A DNA stretch of 64,000 nucleotides from Roseomonas nitratireducens. GTDB lineage: Bacteria; Pseudomonadota; Alphaproteobacteria; Acetobacterales; Acetobacteraceae. Positions within the stretch are counted from its first letter, which is position 1, and each line of letters begins with the position of its first letter. Shown here piece by piece: positions 1 to 8,614 of the stretch. The position numbers were made by a program, and so were the translations under genes. The notes beneath the pieces are model-generated. The model saw only the letters and a program-made list of their open reading frames with translations. It was not told the DNA's origin and did not search any database. The stretch is taken from the NCBI RefSeq assembly GCF_017813355.1, contig NZ_JAGIYZ010000014.1:62001-126000 (forward strand), read 5' to 3'.

Positions 1-1812
1 CAGGAAGTCGCCGAAGTTGAAGTTGTCCACCATGATGAGCATGACCGGCGAATAGGCGAAGACGAAGGGCACCGTCGCCTTCGCAAGGCCCAGCCGGAAC
101 GCCGTGTTGCCGGTCTTGAACGGATCCGCCCCGGCGATCCCGGCCGCCGCATAGGCTGCGATGCAGACCGGCGGCGTCAGGTCGGCGAGCACGCCGTAGT
201 ACAGGATGAAGAGATGCGCCGCGAGCGGCGGCACGCCGAGCTGCACGACCGCGGGCGCGGCGATTGCCGCCAGCACGATGTAAAGCGCCGTGGTCGGGAT
301 GCCCGTGCCCATCGCGATGCAGACCAGCGCGACGAAGAGCAGCGTCATGAACAGGGCGAGCGACTGCGCATCCACGATGCTCGAGGGCAGGAAGGCCAGC
401 ACCGGCTCGAGCGCAGCGACGGTCGAGGCCGCCGCCTGCGTCACCATGAAGGAAATGCGGAAGCCCGCGCCCGTCAGCGTGATGACGCCGACGACGACGC
501 CGACCGCCGCGGCGGCCGAGCCGACCGCGATCGCGTAGCGCGCGCCGATGTCGAAGGAGTCCCACAGATCCTTCACCGTCAGCCGGTGCCGCGGGTTGAG
601 GAAGCCGACCACGATGCAGGCGGTGATGGCATAGAAGGCCGCGAGATAGGGCGTGGTGCCGTCGATGATGGCGCCCAGCAGCAGCACGAGCGGGATCGTC
701 GTCGGCCAGCCATTGCGCAGCGTCGGCCAGAAGCGGGGGATCTCGTCCTCCGGCAGGCCCTTCAGGCCGAACTTCTTGGCCTCGAAATGCACCTGCACGA
801 AGACGCCCCAGAAATGCATGAAGGCCGGCACGGCGGCGGCGATCAGCAGCGTCGTCAGCGGGATGTTGAGGAACTCGATCATCACGAAGGCCGCGGCCCC
901 CATGATGGGCGGGGTGATCTGCCCGCCGGCGCTCGCCGCCGCTTCCACCGCCGCGGCGAATTGCGGCCGGTAGCCCACGCGCTTCATCGCCGGGATGGTC
1001 AGCGTGCCGACGGTGACGGTGTTGGCGATGGCCGAGCCGCTGATCATGCCGAACAGCGCCGAGCCGAAGACCGCGACCTTGGCGGGCCCGCCGGCGAAGC
1101 GGCCCGCCGCGATGGACGCCATGTCGATGAAGAACTGGCCGAGGCCCATCCGCGTCGCCAGCACGCCGAACAGCACGAAGTGGAAGACGTATGTCGCCAC
1201 GACCATGACCGGAATGCCGAAGATGCCTTCCTGCGTTAGGTACACATGGCTGATGAAGCCTTCCCAGCTCGAGCCGGGATGGGCCAGCACGCCGGGGATG
1301 TGGTTGCCCCACAGCCCGTAGGCGACGCAGATCAGCACGATGATGGGCAGCGCCCAGCCCATCGAGCGCCGCGCCGTCTCGAGCGTGAGGATCAGCATCA
1401 GCGTGCCCATCACGATGTCGGTCGTGTCGGGCATGCCGATGCGGAAGGTCAGTTCCTCGAAGACCAGCGGCAGGTACATGGTCGCCGCGACCATCGCCGC
1501 GGCGAGCAGCCAGTCGAACCAGGGCACGCCGCCGAAGGTCGGGCCGGGCAGGCGGCGCCGCGTCGCCGGGAACATCAGGAAGATCAGCCCGAGCACGGCC
1601 GACAGGTGGATCGCCTTGTGCCAATGCTCGGTCAGGATGCCGAAGCCGGCGGTGTAGTAGTGGAACACCGACAGCGAGACGAGCAGGAAGGGAATGGCAC
1701 GGGCGGCGAAGCCCGTCAGTTCCCGGAAGCGCATCTCGGAGTCGAACTGGCGCTCAAGCTCCTCCGCCCGCGCGATGTCGACCTTCGCGGCGGGCGGCAA
1801 CCCCGTTGTCAT
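1..1812 (-). CDS. TRAP transporter fused permease (4TM/12TM), C-terminus outside window
   Basis: Reading the minus strand from an ATG at 1812 gives 604 residues without a stop before the window edge, so the C-terminus is missing. The protein begins MTTGLPPAAKVDIARAEELE and then becomes a long series of hydrophobic helices. Recognisable TRAP-fusion stretches include LEPVLAFLPSSIVDAQS, GTGIPTTALYIVLA and VLADLTPPVCIAAYAAAG. This family joins the small DctQ-like and large DctM-like membrane subunits into one inner-membrane permease and imports organic acids using an ion gradient. Its partner TAXI binding protein ends 10 bases upstream, so the two are almost certainly one transcription unit. The substrate cannot be read from the sequence. 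Confidence 0.93.
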   Translation of the reverse strand, partial: MTTGLPPAAKVDIARAEELERQFDSEMRFRELTGFAARAIPFLLVSLSVFHYYTAGFGILTEHWHKAIHLSAVLGLIFLMFPATRRRLPGPTFGGVPWFDWLLAAAMVAATMYLPLVFEELTFRIGMPDTTDIVMGTLMLILTLETARRSMGWALPIIVLICVAYGLWGNHIPGVLAHPGSSWEGFISHVYLTQEGIFGIPVMVVATYVFHFVLFGVLATRMGLGQFFIDMASIAAGRFAGGPAKVAVFGSALFGMISGSAIANTVTVGTLTIPAMKRVGYRPQFAAAVEAAASAGGQITPPIMGAAAFVMIEFLNIPLTTLLIAAAVPAFMHFWGVFVQVHFEAKKFGLKGLPEDEIPRFWPTLRNGWPTTIPLVLLLGAIIDGTTPYLAAFYAITACIVVGFLNPRHRLTVKDLWDSFDIGARYAIAVGSAAAAVGVVVGVITLTGAGFRISFMVTQAAASTVAALEPVLAFLPSSIVDAQSLALFMTLLFVALVCIAMGTGIPTTALYIVLAAIAAPAVVQLGVPPLAAHLFILYYGVLADLTPPVCIAAYAAAGIAGADPFKTGNTAFRLGLAKATVPFVFAYSPVMLIMVDNFNFGDFL

Positions 1813-1822
1813 GCGATGCGGC

Positions 1823-2836
1823 TCAGCGGATCAGGCCGGCTTCGCGGTAGAACCGCTCGGCGCCAGGATGGAAGGGCACCACGCCGCGGCCGGACAACGC
1901 GTTCTCCCGCACGATCTCGCGGCCCTTCGCATGGCCGCGCTCGAGCAGGCCGCGCGTCGTCTCGGACCAGAGCGCGCGGGCGATGTTGTACACGAGGTCG
2001 TCCGGCAGGCTGTCGCGGACGACCAGCACCGCGCCGACGGTCAGCGTCGGCACGTCCTCCGTCAGGCCCTCATACGCGGTGCGGGGAATGACGCCGCGGC
2101 CGTAGAACGGCGCGCGCTCGATCACGCGCTCGGCCTCGCTGTCGGTCACCGGCAGGAAGCGGCAGCCGGTGCGGCTACAGAATTCGGTGAAGCCAGCGGC
2201 GGGGAAGCCCACGACGGTCAGAGTCGCATCCAGCGCGCGGTCCTGCATGCGCTCCGCACCCTGCGCCTGGTTCAGGTATTCCGCGGTGTAGTCGCGGCCC
2301 GGTTGGAAGCCGTAGGCCGACAGGATGAGTTCAGAGCCGATGCGCGCGCCGGACGCCTGCAGCCCCACCGCGATGCGCCGGCCGCGCAGGTCGTTGAAGC
2401 TGCGGATCGGGCTGTCGCGGCGGACCGCGGCGTGGATGTGCTCGGGGAACAGGTGCCCGACGAAGCGGATGCGGTTCTGCGCGGGCCGGCCCTGGAACAG
2501 GCCCGTCGCGGTGTAGGCCCAGTGCGCCACGTCCGATTGCGTGAAGCCGCTCTCGGAATTGCCCGAATGCACGAGCGCGACGTTCTGCACGCTGCCCTGC
2601 GTCGCCTGCGCGACGGCCACCATGCCGGGGATGCCGTCGGTCGCGCCGGCCGTGTTGCACGCAGCGCCCGGCGGGCAGGACAGGGCGTTCGCGATGATGC
2701 CGCCGATCGGATAGTAGGTGCCGCCCGCGCTGCCGGTGCCGATGCGGAAGAAGGTCGGCGCCTGCGCCGATGCGGCGCCCGGAAGGGCCAGCGCGGCCGC
2801 GGTCGCGGCGGCCAGGATGCTGCGGCGGAATGTCAT
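1823..2836 (-). CDS. TAXI family TRAP transporter solute-binding protein
   Basis: A 337-residue periplasmic binding protein. The start is placed at MTFRRSILAAATAAALAL (ATG at 2836), because this gives a proper Sec signal ending ASAQA and a GGGGAGA ribosome-binding site. An in-frame start 60 bases upstream would put Arg-rich sequence in front of the signal. After the signal comes the TAXI hallmark FFRIGTGSAGGTYYPIGGIIA, then VQNVALVHSGNSESGFTQSD and the FNDLRGRRIAVGLQASG hinge region. Two cysteines (CPPGAAC) sit near residue 60. TAXI proteins hand dicarboxylates or amino acids to fused TRAP permeases. The permease gene follows after 10 bases, so the pair forms a complete system. The ligand is unknown. 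Confidence 0.93.
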   Translation of the reverse strand: MTFRRSILAAATAAALALPGAASAQAPTFFRIGTGSAGGTYYPIGGIIANALSCPPGAACNTAGATDGIPGMVAVAQATQGSVQNVALVHSGNSESGFTQSDVAHWAYTATGLFQGRPAQNRIRFVGHLFPEHIHAAVRRDSPIRSFNDLRGRRIAVGLQASGARIGSELILSAYGFQPGRDYTAEYLNQAQGAERMQDRALDATLTVVGFPAAGFTEFCSRTGCRFLPVTDSEAERVIERAPFYGRGVIPRTAYEGLTEDVPTLTVGAVLVVRDSLPDDLVYNIARALWSETTRGLLERGHAKGREIVRENALSGRGVVPFHPGAERFYREAGLIR

Positions 2837-2908
2837 GGCGCGTCTCCCCCGGTGATGCGTCGCGTCAAAGCCTAGACCGGTTCGACGGGTGCGCAACCCC
2901 GGGAAAGA

Positions 2909-4480
2909 TCAGACCGATCCGCCGGTGCGGAAGCCCCCGCCGCTGTCGCTGCGCCCACCGGTCGAGAAGCCGCCGCCGGAGTCACCCCAGCTGCCGCCCG
3001 ACGATCCGCCGCTCGATCCGCCGCCCCAGTCGCTGCCGCCCTTCCCGCCGCCGCCGCGCGGCTGCTTGCCGGGCCGGCCCCAATAGGGCGCCGCGTCGTC
3101 CTCGAACCCGCCGCCACCGCCCCATGGCCCGGGCGCGGACTTGCCCCAGGGTCCGGGCATCGGCTTGTTCCACGGGCCCGGCTGCGACGTGCCCGTACCG
3201 CCCCAGGACCCACCGCCCGGCGCGCGCTGGCGCTCCATCCGGTCCCAGAACCCGTCGCGGGAGAGCGCGCCGCGCAGCACCTCCCCGATCAGCACGCCGA
3301 CCATGGCACCGGAGGCGAAGCCCCATTCGCTGCGCTCCACGCCGCGGCCGCGCATCTCGTGCCGCAGTGCCTGCATCTCCTGCAGCCGGGCACGCGCCGT
3401 GCCGGCCTGCGCCTGCGCCTCGGTCAGCGCGCGCTCCACCTGCGCGCGCTCGGCCGCCGCGATCTCGAGCCGCGCGACGATCGCGTCATCCTCCCGCGTC
3501 GGGGTGCGCGCAGCCTCGTCCCGCAGGGCGCGGAGTGAGCGTTCGCCGATCGCGGCCTCCAGCGCGCGCATCGCCTGCTGCGATGCTGCATCCTCTCCGG
3601 ACGCCACGGCGGCGCGGCGGCGCTCGGCCTCGGCCAGCGCGGCCTGCGCCGCTTCCACCGCATCCTCGGCGGCATCCATCGCCTCGGCCGAAGGGCGGCC
3701 CGCCTCGGCCGGCAGGCCGGCGAGGGCGCGGCGCCGTTCCATCATCGCGCGCACCGCCGCATCCGCATCCGCGCGCATCCGCGCGGCGTGGGACTGCATG
3801 TGGCCGGGCAGTTCGGACAGCAGCTGATAGGCCGCGCGCGCCGGCTCGAAGCCGATCAGCCGCGCCACCCAGTCGTCGATCATGCGCGCGAGCGGAAAGG
3901 CGCGGTAGCGCGACGTGCCGTAGCCGCGGTCCCACAGATAGGCGAAGAGCGGATCGGCGCGGTAGGGCCGGCCCTTCTCCTCGAAGTCGCGCGTTGCGAA
4001 GCCGACCTTCTGCTCGGCATGCTGGGCGATACGCTCCGCTTCCTCCGCCGTCGCCGACAGGCGCTGGAACTCCGCATCCTGCGCGGCGCGCGCATCGGCT
4101 TCGCGCAGCGCCGCCGCTTCCGCTTCCTGCGCCGCGCGATGGCGCGACGCCTCGGCATCCCGCTTTGCCTCGGCCGCGAGCAGCGCGTCGCGCGCGTCGA
4201 GCACCGCCTTCTGCGCGGCGTCGAGTTCCACCGCGCGGCGCGCGAGGCTCTCGCGCACCTGGGCGCCGGCGGAATCGAGCGCGTCGAGCGCCGCCTTCCC
4301 GTCCTGCAGCTCAGTAAGGCGCAGCCGCGCCAGCTCGCGCAGCGCCGCCGCTTCCTCCGCGCGCAGCCCTTCGCGCCGCGCGGCGAGCCGATCGGCCTCC
4401 CCCTGCGCGGCGGAGGCCTCGCGCTGCGCATCCGCGAGGCGCGCATCCATCTCCTGCAGGACGGCGACGCCGTTCACCAT
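2909..4480 (-). CDS. large coiled-coil protein with Gly/Trp/Pro-rich tail, last gene of the TelA operon
   Basis: 523 residues, not assigned to a named family. Residues about 1-165 are an Ala/Glu/Arg-rich coiled coil. Residues about 165-225 form a globular insert with GRPYRADPLFAYLWDRGYG and ARMIDDWVARLIGFEPA. A second long coiled coil runs to about 375. A short hydrophobic Gly-rich segment (WGFASGAMVGVLIGEVLRGA) follows. The last 110 residues are a low-complexity tail with three PGPW motifs and many GGS runs. There is no signal peptide. Its start overlaps the end of the preceding TM-protein gene by 7 bases, so the two are translationally coupled. The architecture suggests a cytoplasmic scaffold that touches the membrane. 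That role is inference. Confidence 0.85.
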   Translation of the reverse strand: MVNGVAVLQEMDARLADAQREASAAQGEADRLAARREGLRAEEAAALRELARLRLTELQDGKAALDALDSAGAQVRESLARRAVELDAAQKAVLDARDALLAAEAKRDAEASRHRAAQEAEAAALREADARAAQDAEFQRLSATAEEAERIAQHAEQKVGFATRDFEEKGRPYRADPLFAYLWDRGYGTSRYRAFPLARMIDDWVARLIGFEPARAAYQLLSELPGHMQSHAARMRADADAAVRAMMERRRALAGLPAEAGRPSAEAMDAAEDAVEAAQAALAEAERRRAAVASGEDAASQQAMRALEAAIGERSLRALRDEAARTPTREDDAIVARLEIAAAERAQVERALTEAQAQAGTARARLQEMQALRHEMRGRGVERSEWGFASGAMVGVLIGEVLRGALSRDGFWDRMERQRAPGGGSWGGTGTSQPGPWNKPMPGPWGKSAPGPWGGGGGFEDDAAPYWGRPGKQPRGGGGKGGSDWGGGSSGGSSGGSWGDSGGGFSTGGRSDSGGGFRTGGSV

Positions 4481-5409
4481 GACAGGATCGCCCCCCCGCT
4501 CGTCTGGATGGTCCAGCGCGTGTCCATGGTGCCGGCCGCCTTCTCGCCGATCACCGGCTGGTCGATGATGCCGTCGGCGAGCTTGTCGCGACGGACGCGT
4601 TCGAACTCGGCTTCCGGCACGCGCTGCCCCCAGCGGGAGACGCGCGCGACGCGGCCATCCTCCTCGCTCGTGACCGGCACCTGCACGGGGCGACCGTCGC
4701 GGTCCACCGCCTCGACCACCAGGTAGTAGTTGCGCGCGCGCGGGTTCGCCGCCGGCACGCGCCAGACGGCGGAAGGCTCGCCCGGCCGGTTCACGATGCG
4801 CACGGTGTAGGCTGCGGCGAGCCGCGCGGTCAGGTCGGCCAGCGCCTGGCGGCGGGCGCGTGCGTCGGCAAGGCTTCCGGCGCGGGCCGCGGCTTCGCCC
4901 TCGGCCAGCAGGCGCGCGGCTTCGGCACGCGGCCCGGGTTCCTGCGTGCCGGCCACCACGCGGTCATGCTCGGCGCGCAGCGCGCGCGGCAGGTCCTGCT
5001 GCAATTCGCGCGCGATCGCGGCCGCTTCGCGCTGGCGCGGCGCCACGACAGTGAACCAGTAGGCGCCGAGGCCCACCACCAGCAAGCCGATGCCCGCGAG
5101 CGCGAGGCGCCCCCAGCGGGCGCGCGTCGCCCAGGCGGTGGCGAGGCTGCGCTGCCAGCCTTCCCCCTTGGGCGTGTAGGCGAAGCGCTTTTCCTCCAGC
5201 GCGGCGATGCCCTGGTCGAGGACATGGTCCGCGACCTCGATCCCCTGGCTGGCGTAGATCTCGCGCAGGCGCTCGCGCAGCCGGGCCTGGCGGTCGGTGC
5301 CGCCCAGTTCCCGCTCCACCAGGCGATCGGCGTGGCGGATCGTGTCCACCACGTCCATCGCCAGCATGGTCTCGTCGAGCGCGGGCGCCCGCGCCGTCGT
5401 ATCAGGCAT
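4474..5409 (-). CDS. single-pass membrane protein, DUF6384-like, middle gene of the TelA operon
   Basis: 311 residues. The N-terminal 115 residues are helical and charged, including AMDVVDTIRHADRLVERELG and RLRERLREIYASQGIEVADH. One transmembrane helix follows (LALAGIGLLVVGLGAYWFTV, about residues 120-140), then an extramembrane helical and beta region with NRPGEPSAVWRVPAANPRARN. I believe this matches the family catalogued as DUF6384, recalled from memory and not verified. The start ATG overlaps the TelA-like stop by 8 bases and the 3' end overlaps the coiled-coil gene by 7 bases, so all three are co-translated. It is likely the membrane anchor of the system. No catalytic motif is visible. 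Confidence 0.85.
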   Translation of the reverse strand: MPDTTARAPALDETMLAMDVVDTIRHADRLVERELGGTDRQARLRERLREIYASQGIEVADHVLDQGIAALEEKRFAYTPKGEGWQRSLATAWATRARWGRLALAGIGLLVVGLGAYWFTVVAPRQREAAAIARELQQDLPRALRAEHDRVVAGTQEPGPRAEAARLLAEGEAAARAGSLADARARRQALADLTARLAAAYTVRIVNRPGEPSAVWRVPAANPRARNYYLVVEAVDRDGRPVQVPVTSEEDGRVARVSRWGQRVPEAEFERVRRDKLADGIIDQPVIGEKAAGTMDTRWTIQTSGGAILSW

Positions 5410-6592
5410 TTGCGCCGGCGACCGCGCTGGCGCGGTTGGCGAGCCGCGCCATGCGCTGCTTCGCTTCCTCGACCGAACGGCGGATCTCGTCGCTGTTCTG
5501 GGTCGCGGCGGTGCGCATCTCGTCGATGATCTCGATCGAGCGTTCCTGGTAGTTCACCACCGACTCCACCAGCTTCTTCACCGCATCCGCCTGGATGGTC
5601 GGGCCGTAGCCGGCGCGCAGCGCGGCTTCCTGCACCTTGCCGCCGATCTCGGCCAGCACTTCCAGCGACTGGTTCACGCCGGCCTTCATGCCTTCCAGCG
5701 TGCGGGTGCTCTCGTGCAGCCCGTGCATGCCGGTGAAGGAGGCCGTGAGCGCCGTCAGCACCGCCTCGTTGGTCGAGAAGAAGGAGACGGATTGCTTGTA
5801 GACGCGTTCCTTCGCCGTGGTGATCTGGACGAGACGCGCCATGATCACTTCCGACGTGTTGTAGGAGACGGTCAGGTTGTCCGCGAGGTCCTTGGCGATC
5901 TGGTACTTGCCGTCCTCGGCCTGCAGGTGGCGCAGCGCCTCGTCGCGGGCCAGTTCCAGCCGCGCGCGCTCGGCCGGCTCGGCGGCCGCGGCGGCCTCGG
6001 CAGCCTTCACGGCGGCGTCGGTCGCGGCCTTGGCGGCGGCGAGCCGCCCTTCGGCCGACTTCAGCACCTCGAGCGCCAGGACCTCGCCCTGCTTCAGCGC
6101 GCCGCGGAAGTCGCGATAGGCTTCCAGGATCGCGTGCTCGCGGTCGATGTTCTCCTTCGTGTCCTTCGACACTTCCAGGTAGGTGTCGCGGATCTTGTTG
6201 AAGCGGGAAGCGATGTCGCCGCGCGTCGCCTTCTGCCAGATGTTGGACAGGCGCTCCATCGTGGAGATCTTGCCGTCCTCCATCTGCGCGACCATGCCGC
6301 GGGCGTCGTCGCGGATGGAGTTGAAGGCGGTGGTGATCGTCTCGTAGCGCTGGCCGACCTCCATCGCCTTGATCTGCTCGCGGACCACCTCGTTGAAGGT
6401 GGAGGCCTGGTTGAGCACGCGGGCGATCAGGGTGACGCGGTCGGCATCCACCTCCATGATCTTGGACAGCAGCCCGGTGATCGGCGATTCCTCGGCCGAT
6501 GCGGTCGGCATCGGCAGGCCGAGGTCGCGCAGCGCGCCCATCGCCTTGTCGAGGTAGCGCATCGGCTGCACGGTGAGGGTGGTCTCGCTCAT
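5402..6592 (-). CDS. TelA-like (toxic anion resistance family) helical protein
   Basis: 396 residues, nearly all helical, beginning MSETTLTVQPMRYLDKAMG. The start is chosen at 6592 because an AGGAGA site lies about 10 bases upstream and earlier in-frame codons give Arg/Pro-rich nonsense. TelA-type features include long amphipathic helices such as VLNQASTFNEVVREQIKAME, a middle segment YLEVSKDTKENIDREHAILE, and an Ala/Glu coiled coil around residues 195-240. Proteins of this family are linked to tellurite resistance and to Ter-type membrane stress modules, although their biochemistry is not settled. This one is the first gene of a three-gene overlapping operon and is divergent from the ABC gene at 6784. 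A tellurite role is not shown here. Confidence 0.8.
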   Translation of the reverse strand: MSETTLTVQPMRYLDKAMGALRDLGLPMPTASAEESPITGLLSKIMEVDADRVTLIARVLNQASTFNEVVREQIKAMEVGQRYETITTAFNSIRDDARGMVAQMEDGKISTMERLSNIWQKATRGDIASRFNKIRDTYLEVSKDTKENIDREHAILEAYRDFRGALKQGEVLALEVLKSAEGRLAAAKAATDAAVKAAEAAAAAEPAERARLELARDEALRHLQAEDGKYQIAKDLADNLTVSYNTSEVIMARLVQITTAKERVYKQSVSFFSTNEAVLTALTASFTGMHGLHESTRTLEGMKAGVNQSLEVLAEIGGKVQEAALRAGYGPTIQADAVKKLVESVVNYQERSIEIIDEMRTAATQNSDEIRRSVEEAKQRMARLANRASAVAGANA

Positions 6593-6757
6593 CCTGTCCG
6601 GTCTCCTGGCGTGGGTCGCGGCGCAGTCATAGCGCGGGCGGCGGGCGGGAGTCAGCCGGTCATCTCGCCCCTGGCACGGCGGGACCGTCATCGGGCCGCC
6701 ATGCGCGCCGGGCTTGGAAGGCCGGCTCCGGCGCGGCACTCTCGCCCCGGAGGTGCC

Positions 6758-6787
6758 ATGCACGACCCGCGCCGAAGGGACGCATGA
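6758..6787 (+). CDS. possible nine-codon leader peptide upstream of the ABC gene
   Basis: A short frame MHDPRRRDA starts at ATG 6758, just after a GGAGG Shine-Dalgarno sequence at 6749-6753. It ends in a TGA that overlaps the ATG of the following ABC gene in the ATGA pattern. The ABC gene itself has only a weak AAGGGA site, so coupling from this mini-frame could load it. It may equally be chance in a GC-rich leader. Confidence 0.3.
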   Translation: MHDPRRRDA

Positions 6788-8613
6788 CCGACAACGCCGC
6801 GCCCGGCCATGAGAGCCGCTTCTTCCGCGACTTCCTCCGCCTCGCGGGGCCCTTCTGGCTGGCCGGGCGGCAGCGCTGGCGCGCCCGCTTCTGGACGCTC
6901 GCCATGGCGCTGCTGGGGGCGGCGCAGGTTGGGCTCGCGATCCGGCTCAACCTGTGGAACGCGGATTTCTTCGATGCGCTCGAACGGCGCTCGATGGACC
7001 GCTTCCTGACGCAGATCGGCATCTTCGCGGCCATCGTCGGCACGGCCGTCCTCGCCAATGCCTTCCACATGGTCGCGCGGCGGCACCTTTGCCTCGCCTG
7101 GCGGGACTGGCTGACGCGCCGCGTGGTCGGTGACTGGATGGAGGAGGCGCGGCACTACCAGGTCGCGCAGATCCCCGGCGACCACGACAATCCGGACGGG
7201 CGGATCGCCGAGGACATCCGCATCGCGACGGAGCACGCGGTCGACCTCGCCCATTCGCTGCTCTACGCGACGCTGCTGCTCGGAACCTTCATCGGCCTGC
7301 TCTGGAGCCTGTCAGGCCGGATCTCCGTGCTTGGCCTCGACATGCCGGGGCACATGGTCGCGCTGTCGGTCGCCTATGCGGGCATCGGCTCGGTGGTCGC
7401 CTTCCTGCTCGGCCGGCCCTTGGTTCGCGCGACCGACCTTCGCCAGACGCGGGAGGCCGATTTCCGCTTCGGCCTGGTCCGCGCGCGGGAGACTGCCGAG
7501 CCCATCGCGCTGGCCCGCGGGGAAGGGCGGGAGAGGACACGGCTCGGCGCGCTGTTCGACGCCATCGGGCCGGCCTGGGCGGCGCAGACCCAGGGCCTGT
7601 CCCGCCTGACGGGCTTCTCGGCGGGCTACCTGACCCTTGCCCCGGTCTTTCCCATCCTGGTCGCGACGCCGCGCTACATCGCGGGGACCATCTCGCTCGG
7701 CACGCTGATGCAGACGGCGCAGGCCTTCCAGCAGGTGACGGCCGCGCTGTCCTGGCCGGTCGATAACCTCGCCCGGATCGCCGAATGGCGCGCCTCGGTC
7801 GAGCGCGTGCTCGCGCTCGAGGAAGGGGTGCGCATCGTCGCGGCCGAGGCGGCGCGCGTGGGCCCGGATGCGATTGTGCTCGACCGCAGCGAGGGGCGCA
7901 TCGGCGCACGCGGCCTCTGCGTCGCGACGCCCGACGGCACGGCGCTGCTGTCCGACATCACGCTGGAGCTGACGCCGGGCGAAAGGGCGCTGGTGGATGG
8001 CGACAACGAGGCGGCGCAGGCGCTGTTCCGCGTGCTGGCGGGCATCTGGCCCTGGGGCCAGGGAATCGTCGACCTGCCGCCGGACGACGGTGTGACGACG
8101 ATCGGGGAGCGCCCGCACCTGCCCGAAGGGCCGCTGCACGAAGCGCTCGTCTTCCCCGAGGCGGCGGCGGCGCACCCGACCGAGGCGGTGATGCGCGCGC
8201 TCGCCGCGACGGGACTCGATTCTCTGTCGGAACGGATGGACGAGGCGCGCGACTGGGACCGTGACCTCGGCATCGCGGAGCTGCAGCGCATCGCCTTCGC
8301 ACGGATCCTGCTGCACCGGCCGCGCTGGATCCTGCTCGGCGACACGACGACGGCGCTGGAGGCGTCCGATGCGGATGCGATGATCGACCTGCTGGCGCGC
8401 GAATTGCCGCAGGCCGGGCTGCTGGTGATGGGGCGGCATCCCGGCGCGGCGGACCGCTTCACGCGGCGCCTGACGCTGACACGCCGCCCGGATGGCGAAG
8501 TGCTGCTGCGTGAGATCCGCGCGCGCCGCGAGGCCGCCGCGCAGCCGCGCCGCCGCCCGCTGCCCGTGGTGGACTGGCTGCGCGGCGGCTACGGGCACCG
8601 CGACGGGCGTTAG
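6784..8613 (+). CDS. YddA/SbmA-BacA-like ABC protein with degenerate nucleotide-binding domain
   Basis: 609 residues: an N-terminal membrane half of the SbmA/BacA-YddA type (FRDFLRLAGPFW, LTRRVVGDWMEEARHYQV, DNPDGRIAEDIRI) and a C-terminal ABC ATPase-like half from about residue 370. The ATPase motifs are broken. The P-loop position reads VDGDNEAAQALFRVLAG with no GK(S/T). The signature reads DLGIAELQR instead of LSxGEQQR. The Walker B region reads WILLGDTTTALE instead of LxLDEATSALD. The flanking residues (LAGIWPWG, RIAFARILLHRPRW) still align, so this is substitution and not frameshift. The protein may have lost ATP hydrolysis, as SbmA/BacA work on the proton gradient. It is divergent from the TelA operon and convergent with the Ldh2 gene (one base between stops). 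Confidence 0.88.
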   Translation: MTDNAAPGHESRFFRDFLRLAGPFWLAGRQRWRARFWTLAMALLGAAQVGLAIRLNLWNADFFDALERRSMDRFLTQIGIFAAIVGTAVLANAFHMVARRHLCLAWRDWLTRRVVGDWMEEARHYQVAQIPGDHDNPDGRIAEDIRIATEHAVDLAHSLLYATLLLGTFIGLLWSLSGRISVLGLDMPGHMVALSVAYAGIGSVVAFLLGRPLVRATDLRQTREADFRFGLVRARETAEPIALARGEGRERTRLGALFDAIGPAWAAQTQGLSRLTGFSAGYLTLAPVFPILVATPRYIAGTISLGTLMQTAQAFQQVTAALSWPVDNLARIAEWRASVERVLALEEGVRIVAAEAARVGPDAIVLDRSEGRIGARGLCVATPDGTALLSDITLELTPGERALVDGDNEAAQALFRVLAGIWPWGQGIVDLPPDDGVTTIGERPHLPEGPLHEALVFPEAAAAHPTEAVMRALAATGLDSLSERMDEARDWDRDLGIAELQRIAFARILLHRPRWILLGDTTTALEASDADAMIDLLARELPQAGLLVMGRHPGAADRFTRRLTLTRRPDGEVLLREIRARREAAAQPRRRPLPVVDWLRGGYGHRDGR

Positions 8614-8614
8614 C

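Noticed and set aside
214-1239. Plus-strand open frame opposite the TRAP permease
   Set aside because: Arg/His/Asp-rich composition typical of an antisense shadow; the minus strand encodes a clear TRAP permease.
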